Source: an uncultured Clostridia bacterium
GTDB taxonomy: Bacteria > Bacillota > Dehalobacteriia > UBA4068
Length of the DNA stretch: 45,989 bases
Direction: 5' to 3'
NCBI GenBank assembly: GCA_944393575.1
Contig: CALYAP010000006.1
Span: forward strand, 1 to 45,989
This document shows, in pieces, positions 35,803 through 44,835 of this stretch. The notes below the pieces were generated by a model. It was not told the origin of the DNA and did no database searches. It saw nothing but the letters and a program-made list of their open reading frames with translations. Made by a program: the position numbers and the translations under genes. Numbering within the stretch: position 1 is the first letter of the stretch; every line of letters begins with the position of its first letter.

Positions 35803-36405
35803 ATGTCGAGAACACGCATCGGTATTATGGGTGGGACGTTTGATCCTATTCATTATGGTCATTTAGTAATAGCTGAGGCAGCTTGGTATACCTTTTCCTT
35901 GGATAAGGTGATTTTTATCCCTGCCGGCTCCCCACCGCATAAAAGAAATAGCCATTCTACAGCAGCACCTGCCCGTGCGGAGATGGTTGCTTTGGCTATA
36001 GCATCTAATCAGCATTTTGATCTTTCGCTAATAGAAGTAGAGCGCAGCGGTTTTTCTTATTCTGTAGATACGGTAGCTGCTATTGCTCAAGAGTATCATA
36101 ATGAAGCAGATATTTATTTTATCACTGGAGCTGATGCGGTATTAGATATAGGGACTTGGCGTCAGCCAGAGCGTCTATTGTCTATGTGCCGTTTTGTGGC
36201 GGCAACCCGCCCGGGATTTGATTTGGCCAAGCTGGAGAAATTGCCTGCCCCGTGGCGGAACAAAATAGATGTGATGGAGATTCCCGGTCTGGATATCAGC
36301 TCTACTGATATTCGTTTTAGAGTACAGGAAGAGCGACCGATCAAATATTTGCTTCCAGAAGCTGTCGAGGAGTATATATATAAATATCGGCTTTACCGGC
36401 AATAA
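35803..36405 (+). CDS. nadD: nicotinate-nucleotide adenylyltransferase
   Basis: ATG 35803 gives 200 residues starting MSRTRIGIMGGTFDPIHYGH. The GGTFDPIHxGH motif binds ATP and the C-terminal ISSTDIR motif completes the nucleotidyltransferase site. NadD makes deamido-NAD from nicotinate mononucleotide. No strong ribosome site precedes it; coupling to obgE four bases upstream is likely. An in-frame ATG at 35788 inside obgE is an alternative start. yqeK follows closely, the standard order. Confidence 0.95.
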   Translation: MSRTRIGIMGGTFDPIHYGHLVIAEAAWYTFSLDKVIFIPAGSPPHKRNSHSTAAPARAEMVALAIASNQHFDLSLIEVERSGFSYSVDTVAAIAQEYHNEADIYFITGADAVLDIGTWRQPERLLSMCRFVAATRPGFDLAKLEKLPAPWRNKIDVMEIPGLDISSTDIRFRVQEERPIKYLLPEAVEEYIYKYRLYRQ

Positions 36406-36409
36406 AATA

Positions 36410-37015
36410 ATGCTTAGAGATGACAGAATAATGGATATAGATATAACGACAATTAAAAAACGCTTATCTCAGACTCTTTCACCGCATCGTTACCAGCATT
36501 CTTTAGGTACTGCTGCCGAGGCAGAAAAGCTAGCCAAACATTGGCAAATTGATTCGCAGAAAGCTTATTTGGCTGGATTGCTGCATGATTGCGCCAAGAA
36601 TAAATCTACTGATGAGATGCTAAGATTAGCATTGTTACATAATATTCCCGTAGACGAGTGGACTAAAGAGCACACTGATATTCTTCATGGTCCAGTGGCT
36701 GCAGCTATGTTGGAAGAAGAATGGGGGATAAATGATAACGAAATAGCTGATGCTATCCGCACACATACAGTCCCTGAGGAGGATATGAGCGATCTGGCTA
36801 AAATCATTTATTTGGCCGATAAAATTGAACCAAATCGTAAACCCTGGCAGGGTATAGAGAAAATTCGGGCGCTGGCTTATCGCAATTTGGATCAGGCAAT
36901 AGAAGCTATGCTGCAAAATACGATGGGGTTTTTAGCTAAGCGATCTGATGAGGTTCATCCTTTCACAGAGGAAATTTGGCAGATATACAGAAATAAGATA
37001 AAAGAACAAGAATAA
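36410..37015 (+). CDS. yqeK: symmetrical diadenosine tetraphosphate hydrolase YqeK, HD domain
   Basis: The HD-domain metal ligands are seen as HRYQHSLG, LLHDCAK, HTDILHG, IRTHT and YLADKIEPNR, in the order and spacing of YqeK. The family hydrolyses Ap4A to two ADP. The reading frame from 36410 gives 201 residues; ATG 36431, seven codons later, has AGAG upstream and is as likely. It follows nadD by four bases, a usual arrangement. The LytR/LCP gene often present between yqeK and rsfS is absent. Confidence 0.92.
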   Translation: MLRDDRIMDIDITTIKKRLSQTLSPHRYQHSLGTAAEAEKLAKHWQIDSQKAYLAGLLHDCAKNKSTDEMLRLALLHNIPVDEWTKEHTDILHGPVAAAMLEEEWGINDNEIADAIRTHTVPEEDMSDLAKIIYLADKIEPNRKPWQGIEKIRALAYRNLDQAIEAMLQNTMGFLAKRSDEVHPFTEEIWQIYRNKIKEQE

Positions 37016-37065
37016 GCTTTTGAGTCAAGTTAAATACTGATAGTGAATAAAATGGAGGTTGCTCA

Positions 37066-37413
37066 ATGACGGAAAACAATGTAGAAACCATGTTGCAAAA
37101 ATGTATTGAATTGGCCCAAGAGAAAAAAGGCCGTGATATCATTAGCCTCAAGCTAAAAGGACTAACGGTCATTTGCGATTATTTTCTATTGGTTTCCGCT
37201 ACTAATACCCGACAAGCACAGTCTATATGCGATAATATCGAAGAAAAGATGAAAGAATGTGGTAATGCCCCTTTGCGGATTGAGGGCTACCGCGAGGGAA
37301 AATGGATTTTGCTTGATTTTGGTTCAATAGTGATTCATATTTTTCTGGAAGAAGAGCGTGAGTATTATAATTTGGAGCGCCTCTGGGGAGATGCGGAGCG
37401 TTTAGAATACTAA
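37066..37413 (+). CDS. rsfS: ribosome silencing factor
   Basis: The 115-residue protein carries the RsfS signatures GRDIISLKLKGLTVICDYFLLVSATNTRQ and GYREGKWILLDFGSIVIHIF, ending EEREYYNLERLWGDAE. It binds L14 and blocks subunit joining when nutrients run short. GGAGG lies nine bases before the ATG. It closes the ribosome-linked block; a strong terminator follows. Confidence 0.96.
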   Translation: MTENNVETMLQKCIELAQEKKGRDIISLKLKGLTVICDYFLLVSATNTRQAQSICDNIEEKMKECGNAPLRIEGYREGKWILLDFGSIVIHIFLEEEREYYNLERLWGDAERLEY

Positions 37414-37456
37414 TATGTTTGCAAAAAATGTCGAAAGAGTATAACTTTAGCAGGTA

Positions 37457-37490
37457 ATATACAGGGGATGTTTATCCCCTGTATATTTAT
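37457..37490 (+). terminator. intrinsic terminator after rsfS
   Basis: A perfect 13-base stem (37457-37469 with 37474-37486) with a GTTT loop contains four G-C pairs in a row and is followed by an AT-rich tail. Confidence 0.88.
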
Positions 37491-38027
37491 TAATAAGAAT
37501 GTATGTTAAGTGTGGATAAGTTGGGGATAAAGAATTTGTCGTTGTTTATTTTATATAATAACCCCAGCTAGATAGGATTTCATTTTTTTGTGACACTTTG
37601 TGGACAAAAATAGTATAAAAGAGTTACTTTAAGCGCTTTTTTACAAAAATTTTACTTAATTTACTGCTAAACGGCATGGGCGGTCGAAGTTCTATTAGTT
37701 GTCGAATTCTGAATATTCTTTATTAATTCCAGGTTAAAGGTGCAATGCTAATATACGACAAATTTCGCTAATAAATATTTACGCTATGCAAAAGGGAGGG
37801 CATAATCTCTCTTAAATCATGCTTTGTGCAATAAAATACTATTTTAGTCCTTTTAATTTATCTGTCGTTAGTGAATTGTATAATTGTCGTATTTTGTGTT
37901 GTCTATTATTTATTTGTAGAAAATTGCACTTAAAAAAAGCTTTTTATTAGCATTATTGATAATTAATTAGTTGACATAAGTAGGTATATATGCGATAAAA
38001 TAAGTTATAGGAGTAAAAGAAATTATT
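37491..38027. other. AT-rich intergenic region with DnaA-box-like sites
   Basis: No gene is seen in about 540 bases. It holds TGTGGATAA (37511-37519, the exact complement of the DnaA box TTATCCACA), TGGGGATAA (37522-37530) and TGTGGACAA (37599-37607), each of the latter with one mismatch, all in the same direction. Five TGTCG-core words are spread through 37536-37892. The promoter of the next gene is at 37971. No recognisable RNA fold was found. Confidence 0.5.
37971..37999 (+). promoter_or_regulatory. promoter of the FAD-dependent oxidoreductase gene
   Basis: TTGACA (37971-37976), 17 bases, GATAAA (37994-37999) with TGC directly before it, an extended -10. Confidence 0.6.
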
Positions 38028-38055
38028 ATGAGAGTTTTAGTAATAGGAGTAGCTT

Positions 38056-39435
38056 ATGAAATTCTATGATATCATTATTGTTGGTGCTGGGGCTGCAGGA
38101 GTCTTCGCTGCTTATGAATTAACCAAAATACCTAATAATGCCACTGTTTTGATGATTGAAAAGGGGCGTCCCTTAGAAGAGCGTATTTGTCCAATTAATG
38201 CAGGCAAAACCAATACCTGTATCAAATGCCGTCCTTGCCAGATCATGAATGGCTATGGTGGGGCTGGTGCTTTGTCTGATGGCAAATATAATATTACGAC
38301 CAAGTTCGGCGGAGATCTGCACACTTATATCGGGGTCAAGGCAGCTATGTCCTTGATGGAATATGTTGATAGTGTAATCTGTTCTATGGGTGGAGCAGAA
38401 GCTAAACTGTATTCTACCAGCGCCCGGCTCAAAAAAGAAGCGCTACGGCATAATCTTTACCTTTTGGATGCTAAGGTTCGCCATTTGGGCACTGACCGTA
38501 ATAAGGGAATTCTTAAAAACATCTATGATTATACTAAAGACCGCGTGCCAACTATTTTTGGCGTCAGCGTTACCTCGATTCAGCGCTTAGCAGACGGCGA
38601 TTTTATTGCCTGCACTGATGATGGAGAAGAATACCGTTGTCATGATATGATCCTTACTGGTGGCCGGAGTGGCTCTCGCTGGATCTCGGAAATTTGTGAT
38701 GAATTTGGTATTGAGACTAAGAGTAACCGCGTTGACATCGGCGTGCGTGTAGAGTTGCCGGCAGAGGTGTTTAGCGATATAACCGATGAGGTTTATGAGA
38801 GTAAAATTGTGTATAAGACAGATAAGTATAATGATATGGTACGCACTTTCTGTATGAATCCCTACGGAGAAGTAGTATCAGAGAATACTAATGGTATCGT
38901 TACTGTTAATGGCCATAGTTATGCGGACCCAGCGCTACACACGGAGAATACTAATTTTGCTCTTTTAGTATCCAATTGTTTTACCGAGCCCTTTACTGAT
39001 AGTAACGGTTATGGTGAGCACATAGCCCGTCTTTCTAATATGCTAGGCGGCGGGGTGTTGCTGCAAAGATTCGGCGATTTGGTTAAAGGACGCCGTAGTT
39101 CTCCCCGTAGGATGGAAAAATGCTTTACTCGGCCAACGCTGAATGCTACCGCAGGTGATCTTTCTTTGGTTATTCCTAAACGGCAATTAGATAGCATTAT
39201 CGAAATGATTTATGCTTTAGATAAGATCGCTCCTGGTACTGCCAATGAGGATACTTTACTCTACGGCGTAGAAGTCAAGTTCTATAATTCTCGCGTAGCG
39301 GTTGATGATAAGCTGATGACATCAGTGGAGAATCTTTATGCTGTAGGCGATGGATCAGGTGTTACCCATTCATTATCCCAGGCGTCTGCCTCTGGAGTGT
39401 TTGTTGCCCGGCATTTAGCTGAAAAATATAGCTGA
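38056..39435 (+). CDS. FAD-dependent oxidoreductase (COG2509 type)
   Basis: The 459-residue protein starts with the dinucleotide fold DIIIVGAGAAGVFAAYEL and ends with the second flavin motif LYAVGDGSGVTHSLSQASASG. Between them is CPINAGKTNTCIKCRPCQIMNGYGGAGALSDGKYN, a cysteine-containing segment I associate with the COG2509 group of uncharacterised FAD-dependent dehydrogenases. The physiological substrate is unknown. TAGGAG precedes the ATG. A 13-codon reading frame starting at 38028 overlaps its start in another frame. ybaK follows after 27 bases and is probably co-transcribed. Confidence 0.87.
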   Translation: MKFYDIIIVGAGAAGVFAAYELTKIPNNATVLMIEKGRPLEERICPINAGKTNTCIKCRPCQIMNGYGGAGALSDGKYNITTKFGGDLHTYIGVKAAMSLMEYVDSVICSMGGAEAKLYSTSARLKKEALRHNLYLLDAKVRHLGTDRNKGILKNIYDYTKDRVPTIFGVSVTSIQRLADGDFIACTDDGEEYRCHDMILTGGRSGSRWISEICDEFGIETKSNRVDIGVRVELPAEVFSDITDEVYESKIVYKTDKYNDMVRTFCMNPYGEVVSENTNGIVTVNGHSYADPALHTENTNFALLVSNCFTEPFTDSNGYGEHIARLSNMLGGGVLLQRFGDLVKGRRSSPRRMEKCFTRPTLNATAGDLSLVIPKRQLDSIIEMIYALDKIAPGTANEDTLLYGVEVKFYNSRVAVDDKLMTSVENLYAVGDGSGVTHSLSQASASGVFVARHLAEKYS

Positions 39436-39462
39436 TTTATCAACTGGAGGAGATATAATAAG

Positions 39463-39957
39463 ATGGCTAAGGCAGTTAATATTGCTAAGACCAATGCAAT
39501 GCGTCTTTTAGATGCTGCAGGAATTGCTTATATAGCCCATGGCTATGATGATAAGGACGGCAAGATCGATGGCGTCTCTGTTGCTCAAAAGATGGGTATG
39601 CCCATAGAAGAAGTCTATAAAACTTTAGTTACGATTGGCGCCTCAGGAGAATTTTTCGTTTTTGTGATCCCAGTAGCAAAAGAATTGGATTTGAAAAAAG
39701 CAGCCAAGGCAGCAGGGGAGAAACATATTGAAATGTGTCCCAGTAAGGATTTATTGAAGCATACGGGATACATTCATGGTGGCTGTTCGCCGATTGGAAT
39801 GAAGAAGCCGTTCCGTACTTTCGTAGACGAGAGCGCTATTCTTCTGGAGAGGATGTTCTTTTCCGCTGGAAAAATAGGCGCTCAGATCGAAACAGCACCG
39901 GATAATCTGATCCAGATCGTTAGTGCTGAATATGCTGACCTGACAAAAGAAAAATGA
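39463..39957 (+). CDS. ybaK: Cys-tRNA(Pro)/Cys-tRNA(Cys) deacylase YbaK
   Basis: The 164-residue protein is a free-standing editing domain of the YbaK/EbsC family: NAMRLLDAAGIAYIAHGYD, the catalytic-region Lys in VYKTLVTIG, a GYIHGGCSPIGMKKPFRTFVDESA segment, and a C-terminal NLIQIVSAEYADLT. It hydrolyses cysteine mischarged on tRNA(Pro). GGAGGAG lies 11 bases upstream. The length is as usual. Confidence 0.95.
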   Translation: MAKAVNIAKTNAMRLLDAAGIAYIAHGYDDKDGKIDGVSVAQKMGMPIEEVYKTLVTIGASGEFFVFVIPVAKELDLKKAAKAAGEKHIEMCPSKDLLKHTGYIHGGCSPIGMKKPFRTFVDESAILLERMFFSAGKIGAQIETAPDNLIQIVSAEYADLTKEK

Positions 39958-39992
39958 TAAATACAAGTAAATACTGTAGAAAATATATTAAA

Positions 39993-40024
39993 AAGCAGGG
40001 TTATCAGTTTTGATAATCCTGCTT
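39993..40024. terminator. hairpin after ybaK, T-run only on the minus strand
   Basis: A 14-base stem (39993-40006 with 40011-40024, one G-T pair, GTTT loop). On the plus strand GCC, not T, follows. Read on the minus strand it ends in TTTTTAAT, although no minus-strand gene leads into it. It may still end the ybaK transcript. Confidence 0.5.
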
Positions 40025-40134
40025 GCCATAATTAAAGATAAAAACAACGCTGATGCTGAATGGATAATGTGGTGAATTTGTTATAGTCCAAGAGAAAGCC
40101 AAATCATAATGAAAAATTTGCCGAGGTGTTTGAA

Positions 40135-40593
40135 ATGAAATTTAAAAACCCTTTATTAATTGTGACCAATATGGATAAGACAGTTGAGTTTTATAAAAAA
40201 GTGCTGGGGCTGCATGTGGTTATGGATTTTGGTGCGAACAAAACCTTAACTGGTGGCTTGGCTCTACAGACCCTGAAAACATGGGAAAACTTCATCGGGA
40301 CAAGTGAAATTTCTTTTGGGACAAACAATAGCGAAGTTTATTTTGAAGAGGATGATTTTGACCGATTTGCCGAAAAACTCAAGAAATTGTCAATAGAATA
40401 TGTGCATCCGGTCAAGACGCATTCCTGGGGTCAGCGGGTGGTTCGTTTCTATGATCCGGATAGACATATAATTGAAGTTGGAGAAAATATGAAAGTAGTT
40501 TGCCAGCGCTTTTTAGATAGTGGGATGACCCCTGACCAAGTGGCTGAACGAATGGGTGTACCGCTTAAATTTGTCAATAGCTGTATGAGATAA
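40135..40593 (+). CDS. VOC (glyoxalase/bleomycin resistance fold) family protein
   Basis: ATG 40135 after GAGGTG gives 152 residues; a GTG at 40126 is inside that site. The sequence shows the paired beta-alpha-beta units of the vicinal oxygen chelate fold: NPLLIVTNMDKTVEFYKKVLGL, VYFEEDDFDRFAEKL, and WGQRVVRFYDPDRHIIEVGE. The usual first metal His is not evident, so metal binding is doubtful. A 30-residue C-terminal extension (GMTPDQVAERMGVPLKFVNSCM) resembles a helix-turn-helix-like coil. The substrate is unknown. A GNAT gene follows 23 bases on. Confidence 0.85.
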   Translation: MKFKNPLLIVTNMDKTVEFYKKVLGLHVVMDFGANKTLTGGLALQTLKTWENFIGTSEISFGTNNSEVYFEEDDFDRFAEKLKKLSIEYVHPVKTHSWGQRVVRFYDPDRHIIEVGENMKVVCQRFLDSGMTPDQVAERMGVPLKFVNSCMR

Positions 40594-40616
40594 TAGGCAG
40601 TTGGAGAGATACAATA

Positions 40617-41006
40617 ATGGAATATAAAGTTGATGACCAAGAACTTAATGCCGCCATATTTATTTCCTTTGTCAACAAAGTATGGCCGGGGGATTATAAT
40701 ATGGATAAAACACAAACTGCTTTATCCAAAACCTTAAATATAACGGCTTATGATGGTGATGAGTTGGTAGGCTGTCTGCGAATTCTTTCAGACGGATATT
40801 ATTTTGGTACCATTACTGAACTGCTTGTGCTTCCCAAATATCAAAAGCAGGGAATTGGCAGCAGGCTTCTTAAGCTGGCTCAAGATAATACACCAACTAT
40901 GCTCTATTTTGGCGCACAGCCAGGCCTGGAAGGGTTTTATGAGAAAAACGGGTGTCATAAAAGCCTGCAATCATATGTTATAAAAAAAGAAAATATAGTT
41001 TTTTAA
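40617..41006 (+). CDS. GNAT family N-acetyltransferase
   Basis: The 129-residue protein has the acetyl-CoA loop YQKQGIGSRLLKLAQ after the strand TITELLVLP, and a C-terminal FYEKNGC motif, the GNAT core. Its acceptor is unknown. TTGGAGAG precedes the ATG, and it is probably co-transcribed with the VOC gene. Confidence 0.9.
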   Translation: MEYKVDDQELNAAIFISFVNKVWPGDYNMDKTQTALSKTLNITAYDGDELVGCLRILSDGYYFGTITELLVLPKYQKQGIGSRLLKLAQDNTPTMLYFGAQPGLEGFYEKNGCHKSLQSYVIKKENIVF

Positions 41007-41058
41007 ATTCTATTTAGAAAAGACATATAAAATTTGCTAGCTGCTTTTATCCGACAAA

Positions 41059-41105
41059 AAGCAGGGGAATAGTTAATATCTCTAAGTAAACACCCTGCTT
41101 GTTTT
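41059..41105 (+). terminator. terminator-like hairpin after the GNAT gene
   Basis: AAGCAGGG (41059-41066) pairs with CCCTGCTT (41093-41100) across a 26-base loop, then GTTTTG. An alternative hairpin CTGCTTTT/AAAAGCAG (41041-41048 with 41057-41064) uses the same left arm, so the two exclude each other. Confidence 0.5.
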
Positions 41106-41139
41106 GTGCGCTATTATAAAATTTTATGGTTGCTAATGC

Positions 41140-41598
41140 TTATTTCTCTTGTTTGGGGTAAATTATTTCAGCGATACAGTAATAAATAGGTATAGTCAGG
41201 AAGATCAACCAACCGGGATGCCACTTATTGAAAATTAATCCTATCGCCAAATAAATGATAGTGACTAAGAGAGGATAGGGGAACTTTTCCATGGCATTTT
41301 CTTTATCTTTTTTTGTGCTTTCTGGATCGGTTGAGAGGCTATCATTATTGCTCGTAGTTGGTTCCTGAGGACAGGGAGAAACTAGCGTCTCTTCATCACT
41401 GGTCCGCAGTAGTTCGTCAATCGAGATGTGATAAAGCTTGGATAAGAGGATAAGATTATCAGTATCAGGAGATGATTCTGCCCGCTCCCATTTAGATACA
41501 GCCTGGCGGCTGATGCCAATTTTTTCAGCCAGCTCTTCTTGGGAGAGATGGTGTTCTTTTCTTAGCTGAACAAGACGGTTGGCGATTTCCAGATTCAT
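41140..41598 (-). CDS. XRE family transcriptional regulator with two C-terminal membrane helices
   Basis: Residues 6-65 form a Cro/C1 helix-turn-helix (LSQEELAEKIGISRQAVSKWERAESSPD) with the DNA-recognition helix ISRQAVSKWE. A Ser/Thr/Asp-rich linker (about 68-105) joins two hydrophobic helices (LLVTIIYLAIGLIF and WLIFLTIPIYYCIAEIIY) separated by a short KWHPG turn. This layout is common in Bacillota and suggests a membrane-tethered regulator, perhaps of its own gene. An inverted repeat GTTGCGC/GCGCAAC lies upstream at 41652-41686. Target genes are unknown. Confidence 0.88.
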   Translation of the reverse strand: MNLEIANRLVQLRKEHHLSQEELAEKIGISRQAVSKWERAESSPDTDNLILLSKLYHISIDELLRTSDEETLVSPCPQEPTTSNNDSLSTDPESTKKDKENAMEKFPYPLLVTIIYLAIGLIFNKWHPGWLIFLTIPIYYCIAEIIYPKQEK

Positions 41599-41651
41599 AG
41601 CAGGCCCTTCTTTCTTTATTTTTGCATACCTATTATCGCAAAATAATGGTG

Positions 41652-41686
41652 GTTGCGCTATCTATTTTAGTAAAAATCTGCGCAAC
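41652..41686. promoter_or_regulatory. inverted repeat upstream of the XRE gene (possible operator)
   Basis: GTTGCGC (41652-41658) and GCGCAAC (41680-41686) are perfect complements separated by 21 bases, two helical turns, about 55-90 bases before the XRE start. Autoregulation is inferred. Confidence 0.35.
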
Positions 41687-41753
41687 TATCGGTTGCTGTA
41701 TACGATTAAAGGATCAATACAGCGATTTTACCCATACTGGTAAAATAAGTAAA

Positions 41754-41793
41754 TCAGGGATAAGCCGTTCTTAACAGACCAACTTATCCCTGA
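41754..41793 (-). terminator. terminator of the dnaG-rpoD operon
   Basis: An 11-base perfect stem (41754-41764 with 41783-41793) with an 18-base loop lies after the rpoD stop. On the minus strand it is followed by TTTACTTATTTTA. Confidence 0.7.
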
Positions 41794-41843
41794 TGCATTA
41801 ATAAAAGTAAATAGATAATAAAGCTTTGACAATCATTGATAGT

Positions 41844-42944
41844 TTAATCAAGATAGTCCTTAAGTTTTTTGCTCCTGCTGGGATGCCGTAGTTTACGCAG
41901 AGCCTTTGCCTCTATTTGTCGGATCCTTTCTCTGGTGACATTAAAAACCTGGCCTACTTCCTCTAGAGTACGGCTTCTTCCATCCTCTAGGCCGAAACGT
42001 AGCTGCAATACTTTTTTCTCACGTGGCGTAAGAGTGCTTAAGACGTCCTCAAGCTGCTCCCTTAGCAGGAAGAAACTGGCAGCTTCCGCTGGAGCCAAGG
42101 CTTCTTCATCCTCGATAAAATCACCTAAATGGCTATCTTCTTCCTCACCGATAGGAGTCTCCAGAGAAACAGGCTCCTGAGATATTTTTAAAATCTCCCG
42201 TACTCTTTCTACCGGGATCTCCATTTCCGCTGCAATCTCTTCGGGAGAAGGATCTCTGCCTAATTCTTGAATTAATTGCCGTTGTATTCTAATCAGTTTA
42301 TTGATTGTTTCCACCATATGCACGGGGATACGAATTGTGCGTGCCTGATCAGCGATAGCTCTAGTAATCGCCTGTCTAATCCACCAAGTAGCATAGGTGC
42401 TGAATTTATAACCTTTATGGTAGTCAAATTTTTCTACAGCTTTAATCAAGCCTAAATTTCCTTCTTGGATCAGGTCTAAAAAGAGCATACCACGACCAAC
42501 ATAGCGTTTGGCTATGCTGACAACTAAGCGAAGATTGGCTTCAGCCAAACGGCGCTTGGCCTCTTCATCTCCGGTTTCCATTCTTTTAGCGTATTCGACT
42601 TCTTCCTCGGCAGTCAGCAGAGGAACACGGCCGATTTCTTTGAGATACATTCTCACCGGATCATCTATAGCTATACCGTCCGGTACAGAGAGGTCTATCT
42701 CCAAAGGTTCTACTACCTGGGTGATATCGCTATCATCAGGATCCGTAATAGCTTCCATCACCACGTCGTTGACGGTTAAACTTATTCCTTCTTTGGCGAA
42801 CTGATCAAAAATCTCTTCCATTTGGGCAGTAGAAAGCTCAAACTCAGCCAAAGCGTCTGAGATTTCATTGGTAGAGATGAACCCTTTACTTTTACCGGAT
42901 TCAAGTAATTTTTTAACAGTTTCATCGAGGTTATGCTGTTCCAC
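41844..42944 (-). CDS. rpoD: RNA polymerase primary sigma factor SigA
   Basis: The GTG at 42944, six bases after AAGGAA, gives 366 residues, the usual SigA length. An upstream ATG at 43031 would add a hydrophobic stretch overlapping dnaG and is rejected. Region 1.2 ([24 protein letters not shown]), region 2 ([56 protein letters not shown]), region 3 and region 4.2 ([28 protein letters not shown]) are intact. It directs housekeeping transcription and is consistent with the TTGACA/TATAAT promoters found in this window. Confidence 0.97.
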   Translation of the reverse strand: MEQHNLDETVKKLLESGKSKGFISTNEISDALAEFELSTAQMEEIFDQFAKEGISLTVNDVVMEAITDPDDSDITQVVEPLEIDLSVPDGIAIDDPVRMYLKEIGRVPLLTAEEEVEYAKRMETGDEEAKRRLAEANLRLVVSIAKRYVGRGMLFLDLIQEGNLGLIKAVEKFDYHKGYKFSTYATWWIRQAITRAIADQARTIRIPVHMVETINKLIRIQRQLIQELGRDPSPEEIAAEMEIPVERVREILKISQEPVSLETPIGEEEDSHLGDFIEDEEALAPAEAASFFLLREQLEDVLSTLTPREKKVLQLRFGLEDGRSRTLEEVGQVFNVTRERIRQIEAKALRKLRHPSRSKKLKDYLD

Positions 42945-43020
42945 CTGAATTTCCTTTCTTGCTAAATGGGACTGAATAATAGAGATTATAATGATGACGG
43001 AGCATTGGTAAAAAATGACA

Positions 43021-44835
43021 TTACTGTTCACCTTTTTTTATTAATAGGGTAGACAGACGTAATTTTTCTTTCAATAGCTCACGACAATCTTCATTATTAG
43101 CTTCAGCAGCGGAGATATCGCGGTTGATCTGTGCTATTTTATCTTTTACTAGTTGCTGCTTGATAATACTGATACAACTATCTGCCAAGACATAAGGATC
43201 TTCACCGGTAATATCTGTTTCTAATAATTTCAACATAAATTGCCGTAACCCTTCATTTTCTTCCCTGAGATAGTTGAATAATGAATTAGGGTGGAAGTCA
43301 TATTCTGTTCCAAGAGATTCAATAAGAGTGATTAGCTGGCGTTCTTGGTCGCTGACACCGAAATTGTCAGCTAATTCTGCCTTTGCTTTGTCGAAAATTT
43401 TTTGATTACCAATAGCTAGTGCCAATAGTTGGAGCTGCGCAGGGTGTTGGTGTGTCTCTTTTTTAGGCTGCGGTTTAGTTGCTGGCCGGTGATTTGTCAA
43501 TTTTTTCCCATCTAAAAGGCCGCTTTTTGCTAAATCAGCATAGATAGCAGTGTCGCTCACTTGTAGTTGACGAGCCAGTTTGCGGATGAAGCTTTCCCTT
43601 TCGGTCTGTGTTTTGGTAGATGCTATTGCTGGTAGCAGTTCTGCTACGATATCCCCTTTACCGCTGGCAGTGTTTACGTCATGTCTTTCCATTGTCCTAA
43701 GCAGTAAATAGTCTAGGCGTGAATAACAATATTTATCAAGTAATCTTTGCCAGCCGCGCATCCCATATTGGCGCAAAAATTCATCTGGATCCAGTTTTTG
43801 TGGAAATACCATGACCTGAGGTTCAAGAAAATCATAGGTTGAGAGCTTTGTCAAAGATGCCAGTGCTGCTTTGGCTCCAGCACCATCACCGTCAAAGGCT
43901 AGGATGACAGAAAGCTTTTCTGGCGGCTGTGGAGCCAACCTGTTGAGTAACCGTGCTTGTTGGTCGGTAAATGCTGTCCCCAGAGATGCGACTGCATTGG
44001 TTATCCCGAATTGATGGGCAGCCAATACATCCATATACCCCTCCATGATAAAAATGCGCTTTTCTTTAACAATAGTATTAGCTGCTAAATCTAATGCATA
44101 AAGATGGGCAGATTTATTATAAATAGGGGTATTCATGGAGTTGAGATATTTAGGCTGTTCGTCACCTAAGGCTCTGCCGCCGAAAGCAATCACTATTCCT
44201 CGGTTATCCCTGATGGGGAAAATTAGCCGGCCATGAAACTTATCGAAACATTGGCCATTTTTGGCGCTTCTACTGACCAGCCCTCCTTCAATGAGTAATT
44301 TTTCGCTGTAGCCTTTAGCAGTTAGATGTTTGGTAAGCGCTTGCCAGTCGGTTTCAGGAGCATAGCCTAAGCCAAATTTTTGCGCCATTGCTTGGTCAAT
44401 ACCACGTTTTTTTAGATAAGCTTGGGCGATATTGGATAGCGGTAGCTGGGAGGCATAAAACTCTGCTGTTTCCCGATGCGCAGCGAGGAGATTTTGCCGT
44501 TCCTGCTGGGCCGCTAACTGGGCGGGGGAAAGTTCTTCCTCCGGGATAGTAATACCATATCGTTCTGCCAAACGCCTAGCTGCCTCTGGAAAGGTGAGAT
44601 TCTCTATTTTCATCAGAAAGCCGATGACATTTCCCCCTTCGCCACAGCCGAAACACTTATAAAACTGTTTTTCCGGGTTGACGGAAAAGCTAGGGGTATC
44701 CTCATCATGAAAGGGACAAAGTCCGAAATAATTGCGGCCCTTCCTTTGCAAGGAAACATATTCGCCGACGATATCAAGTATATCGGCGCTTCTCATTATT
44801 TCATCCAAGGTCTCTTGAGGTATCCTTGCAGGCAT
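43021..44835 (-). CDS. dnaG: DNA primase
   Basis: The 604-residue primase has the N-terminal CHC2 zinc site Cys40, His43, Cys61, Cys64 ([12 protein letters not shown]...[10 protein letters not shown]), the RNA polymerase core, the TOPRIM motifs [11 protein letters not shown] and AFDGDGAG, and a C-terminal DnaB-interaction region. It makes RNA primers at the replication fork. The ATG follows GGAGG. rpoD lies 76 bases downstream, the classical macromolecular-synthesis pair of Bacillota. Confidence 0.97.
   Translation of the reverse strand: MPARIPQETLDEIMRSADILDIVGEYVSLQRKGRNYFGLCPFHDEDTPSFSVNPEKQFYKCFGCGEGGNVIGFLMKIENLTFPEAARRLAERYGITIPEEELSPAQLAAQQERQNLLAAHRETAEFYASQLPLSNIAQAYLKKRGIDQAMAQKFGLGYAPETDWQALTKHLTAKGYSEKLLIEGGLVSRSAKNGQCFDKFHGRLIFPIRDNRGIVIAFGGRALGDEQPKYLNSMNTPIYNKSAHLYALDLAANTIVKEKRIFIMEGYMDVLAAHQFGITNAVASLGTAFTDQQARLLNRLAPQPPEKLSVILAFDGDGAGAKAALASLTKLSTYDFLEPQVMVFPQKLDPDEFLRQYGMRGWQRLLDKYCYSRLDYLLLRTMERHDVNTASGKGDIVAELLPAIASTKTQTERESFIRKLARQLQVSDTAIYADLAKSGLLDGKKLTNHRPATKPQPKKETHQHPAQLQLLALAIGNQKIFDKAKAELADNFGVSDQERQLITLIESLGTEYDFHPNSLFNYLREENEGLRQFMLKLLETDITGEDPYVLADSCISIIKQQLVKDKIAQINRDISAAEANNEDCRELLKEKLRLSTLLIKKGEQ

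Noticed and set aside
37491-38055. Chromosomal replication origin
   Set aside because: Only one exact DnaA box, no dnaA, dnaN, rpmH or gyr genes nearby. Reported only as DnaA-box-like sites.
42945-43031. N-terminal extension of rpoD to the ATG at 43031
   Set aside because: It adds a hydrophobic stretch foreign to sigma factors and overlaps the end of dnaG; GTG 42944 has a proper ribosome site.
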